Of a stretch of 15,068 nt of DNA, positions 14,691 through 15,068 are shown piece after piece (position 1 is the first letter of the stretch; each line of letters begins with the position of its first letter). Under the pieces are notes generated by a model, which saw only the letters and a program-made list of their open reading frames with translations, was not told the origin of the DNA and made no database searches. Both the position numbers and the translations under genes were made by a program. Origin of the DNA: Alphaproteobacteria bacterium (lineage in GTDB: Bacteria; Pseudomonadota; Alphaproteobacteria; Rhizobiales; Aestuariivirgaceae); NCBI GenBank assembly GCA_020441605.1, contig JAGRLX010000131.1:1-15068 (forward strand), given 5' to 3'.

Positions 14691-15068
14691 TTACATCTTC
14701 GGATAGGCGCCCGATTTCGACGCCCAGCTGTTGTACACAGCCTTCTGCTTGTCCACGCCGATCTTCTCGGTGATCGCATCCCATTCCGCCGCTGCGGCAT
14801 CGAGAATCGCCTTAGGATCGTCGCCCGCCCACAGCTTCGAGATCATCTGGCGCAAGACTTCCTCGTACTTGTCAGTCTGGAGCAACGATAGATCGAGAAG
14901 GCCGGAATTGGCTCCGGCCTGGAGCGCCGCAAGATAGTCCTTCGCGTCCGGCCATTTGGCCAGATACTCGGGGCTGGTGAAGTGGGAGTCGCGGAACGGA
15001 TCGCGCAATGCGTAGGGCAGCTGTACCCGTTCCATGCTGACGGACTCGCTGTTCAGCCACTGGATGAA
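14691..15068 (-). CDS. CUT1-type extracellular solute-binding protein, C-terminal part only
   Basis: The frame is open to the right edge, so only the last 125 residues are present; the signal peptide and most of both lobes lie outside. The visible part starts FIQWLNSESVS, then RVQLPYALRDPFRDSHF, then a helical tail with QTDKYEEVLRQMISKLWAG and WDAITEKIGVDKQKAVYNSW. These are the C-terminal helices of family 1 (sugar) binding proteins, in which the last helices often carry such aromatic and charged repeats. An internal Met at 15035 is not a start. It is the first visible gene of the right-hand operon; the promoter must lie beyond the window. Confidence 0.88.
   Translation of the reverse strand, partial: FIQWLNSESVSMERVQLPYALRDPFRDSHFTSPEYLAKWPDAKDYLAALQAGANSGLLDLSLLQTDKYEEVLRQMISKLWAGDDPKAILDAAAAEWDAITEKIGVDKQKAVYNSWASKSGAYPKM

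Noticed and set aside
13730..14800. A 356-codon form of the MalF-like permease
   Set aside because: The 57-residue extension is Arg-rich, crosses the hairpin and overlaps the binding-protein gene; the ATG at 14629 gives the normal N terminus.

Overview
The window looks like chromosomal DNA from a GC-rich alphaproteobacterium, most likely of the order Hyphomicrobiales (Rhizobiales). This rests on the block of murA, a tiny basic protein and tRNA-Thr at the left edge, on two complete-looking ABC importers of plant- or soil-associated type, and on the acid-sugar genes. The assignment is inference; no rRNA or taxonomic marker beyond murA is visible.

Layout. (1) 1-1425 is core: the 5' part of murA (minus), a 42-codon basic protein (minus) and tRNA-Thr(GGT) (plus). 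(2) 1478-5432, minus strand, is a PotD-PotB-PotC-PotA-like operon (solute-binding protein first) for a polyamine/opine-type substrate. The last three genes overlap by 1-4 bases, and a hairpin region separates the binding protein from the first permease. (3) 5597-6496 (minus) is a LysR-type regulator. It is divergent from 6568-7943 (plus), a translationally coupled pair made of a BtpA/SgcQ-like TIM barrel and a divergent adenine-phosphoribosyltransferase-like protein. (4) 7940-15068, all minus, reads in transcript order: CUT1-type binding protein (cut by the window end), MalF-like and MalG-like permeases, MsmK/UgpC-like ATPase, a 654-aa D-apionate-lactonase-like protein, a DUF1537 (OtnK/OiaK-like) acid-sugar kinase and an OtnC-like class II aldolase/decarboxylase. 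Spacings are -4 to +18 bases except for one 61-base gap that holds an 11-bp hairpin.

How the genes may work together. The right-hand operon fits a complete uptake and breakdown route: import of a sugar or sugar acid, lactone opening, oxidation by an enzyme not in the window, phosphorylation of the 3-oxo acid, then decarboxylation to a ketose or triose phosphate. It resembles published D-apiose/D-apionate and tetronate pathways, but it pairs a lactonase of the first with an aldolase of the second. The left-hand set appears to be one regulon. A 15-base motif (ATAAATTTCC followed by CGAAT or GAAAT) with LysR-type T-N11-A spacing lies upstream of both the transporter operon and the BtpA-like/phosphoribosyltransferase pair, in the sense direction each time. 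The substrate of this second system cannot be named; the pairing of a polyamine-type importer with a TIM barrel and a phosphoribosyltransferase is the least explained part of the window.

Other structure: a perfect 17-bp inverted repeat inside the lactonase-like gene, GC-rich hairpins sharing a core sequence behind both binding-protein genes, and a CTAG shared as the stop codons of two convergent genes. No mobile element, CRISPR array or rRNA was seen.
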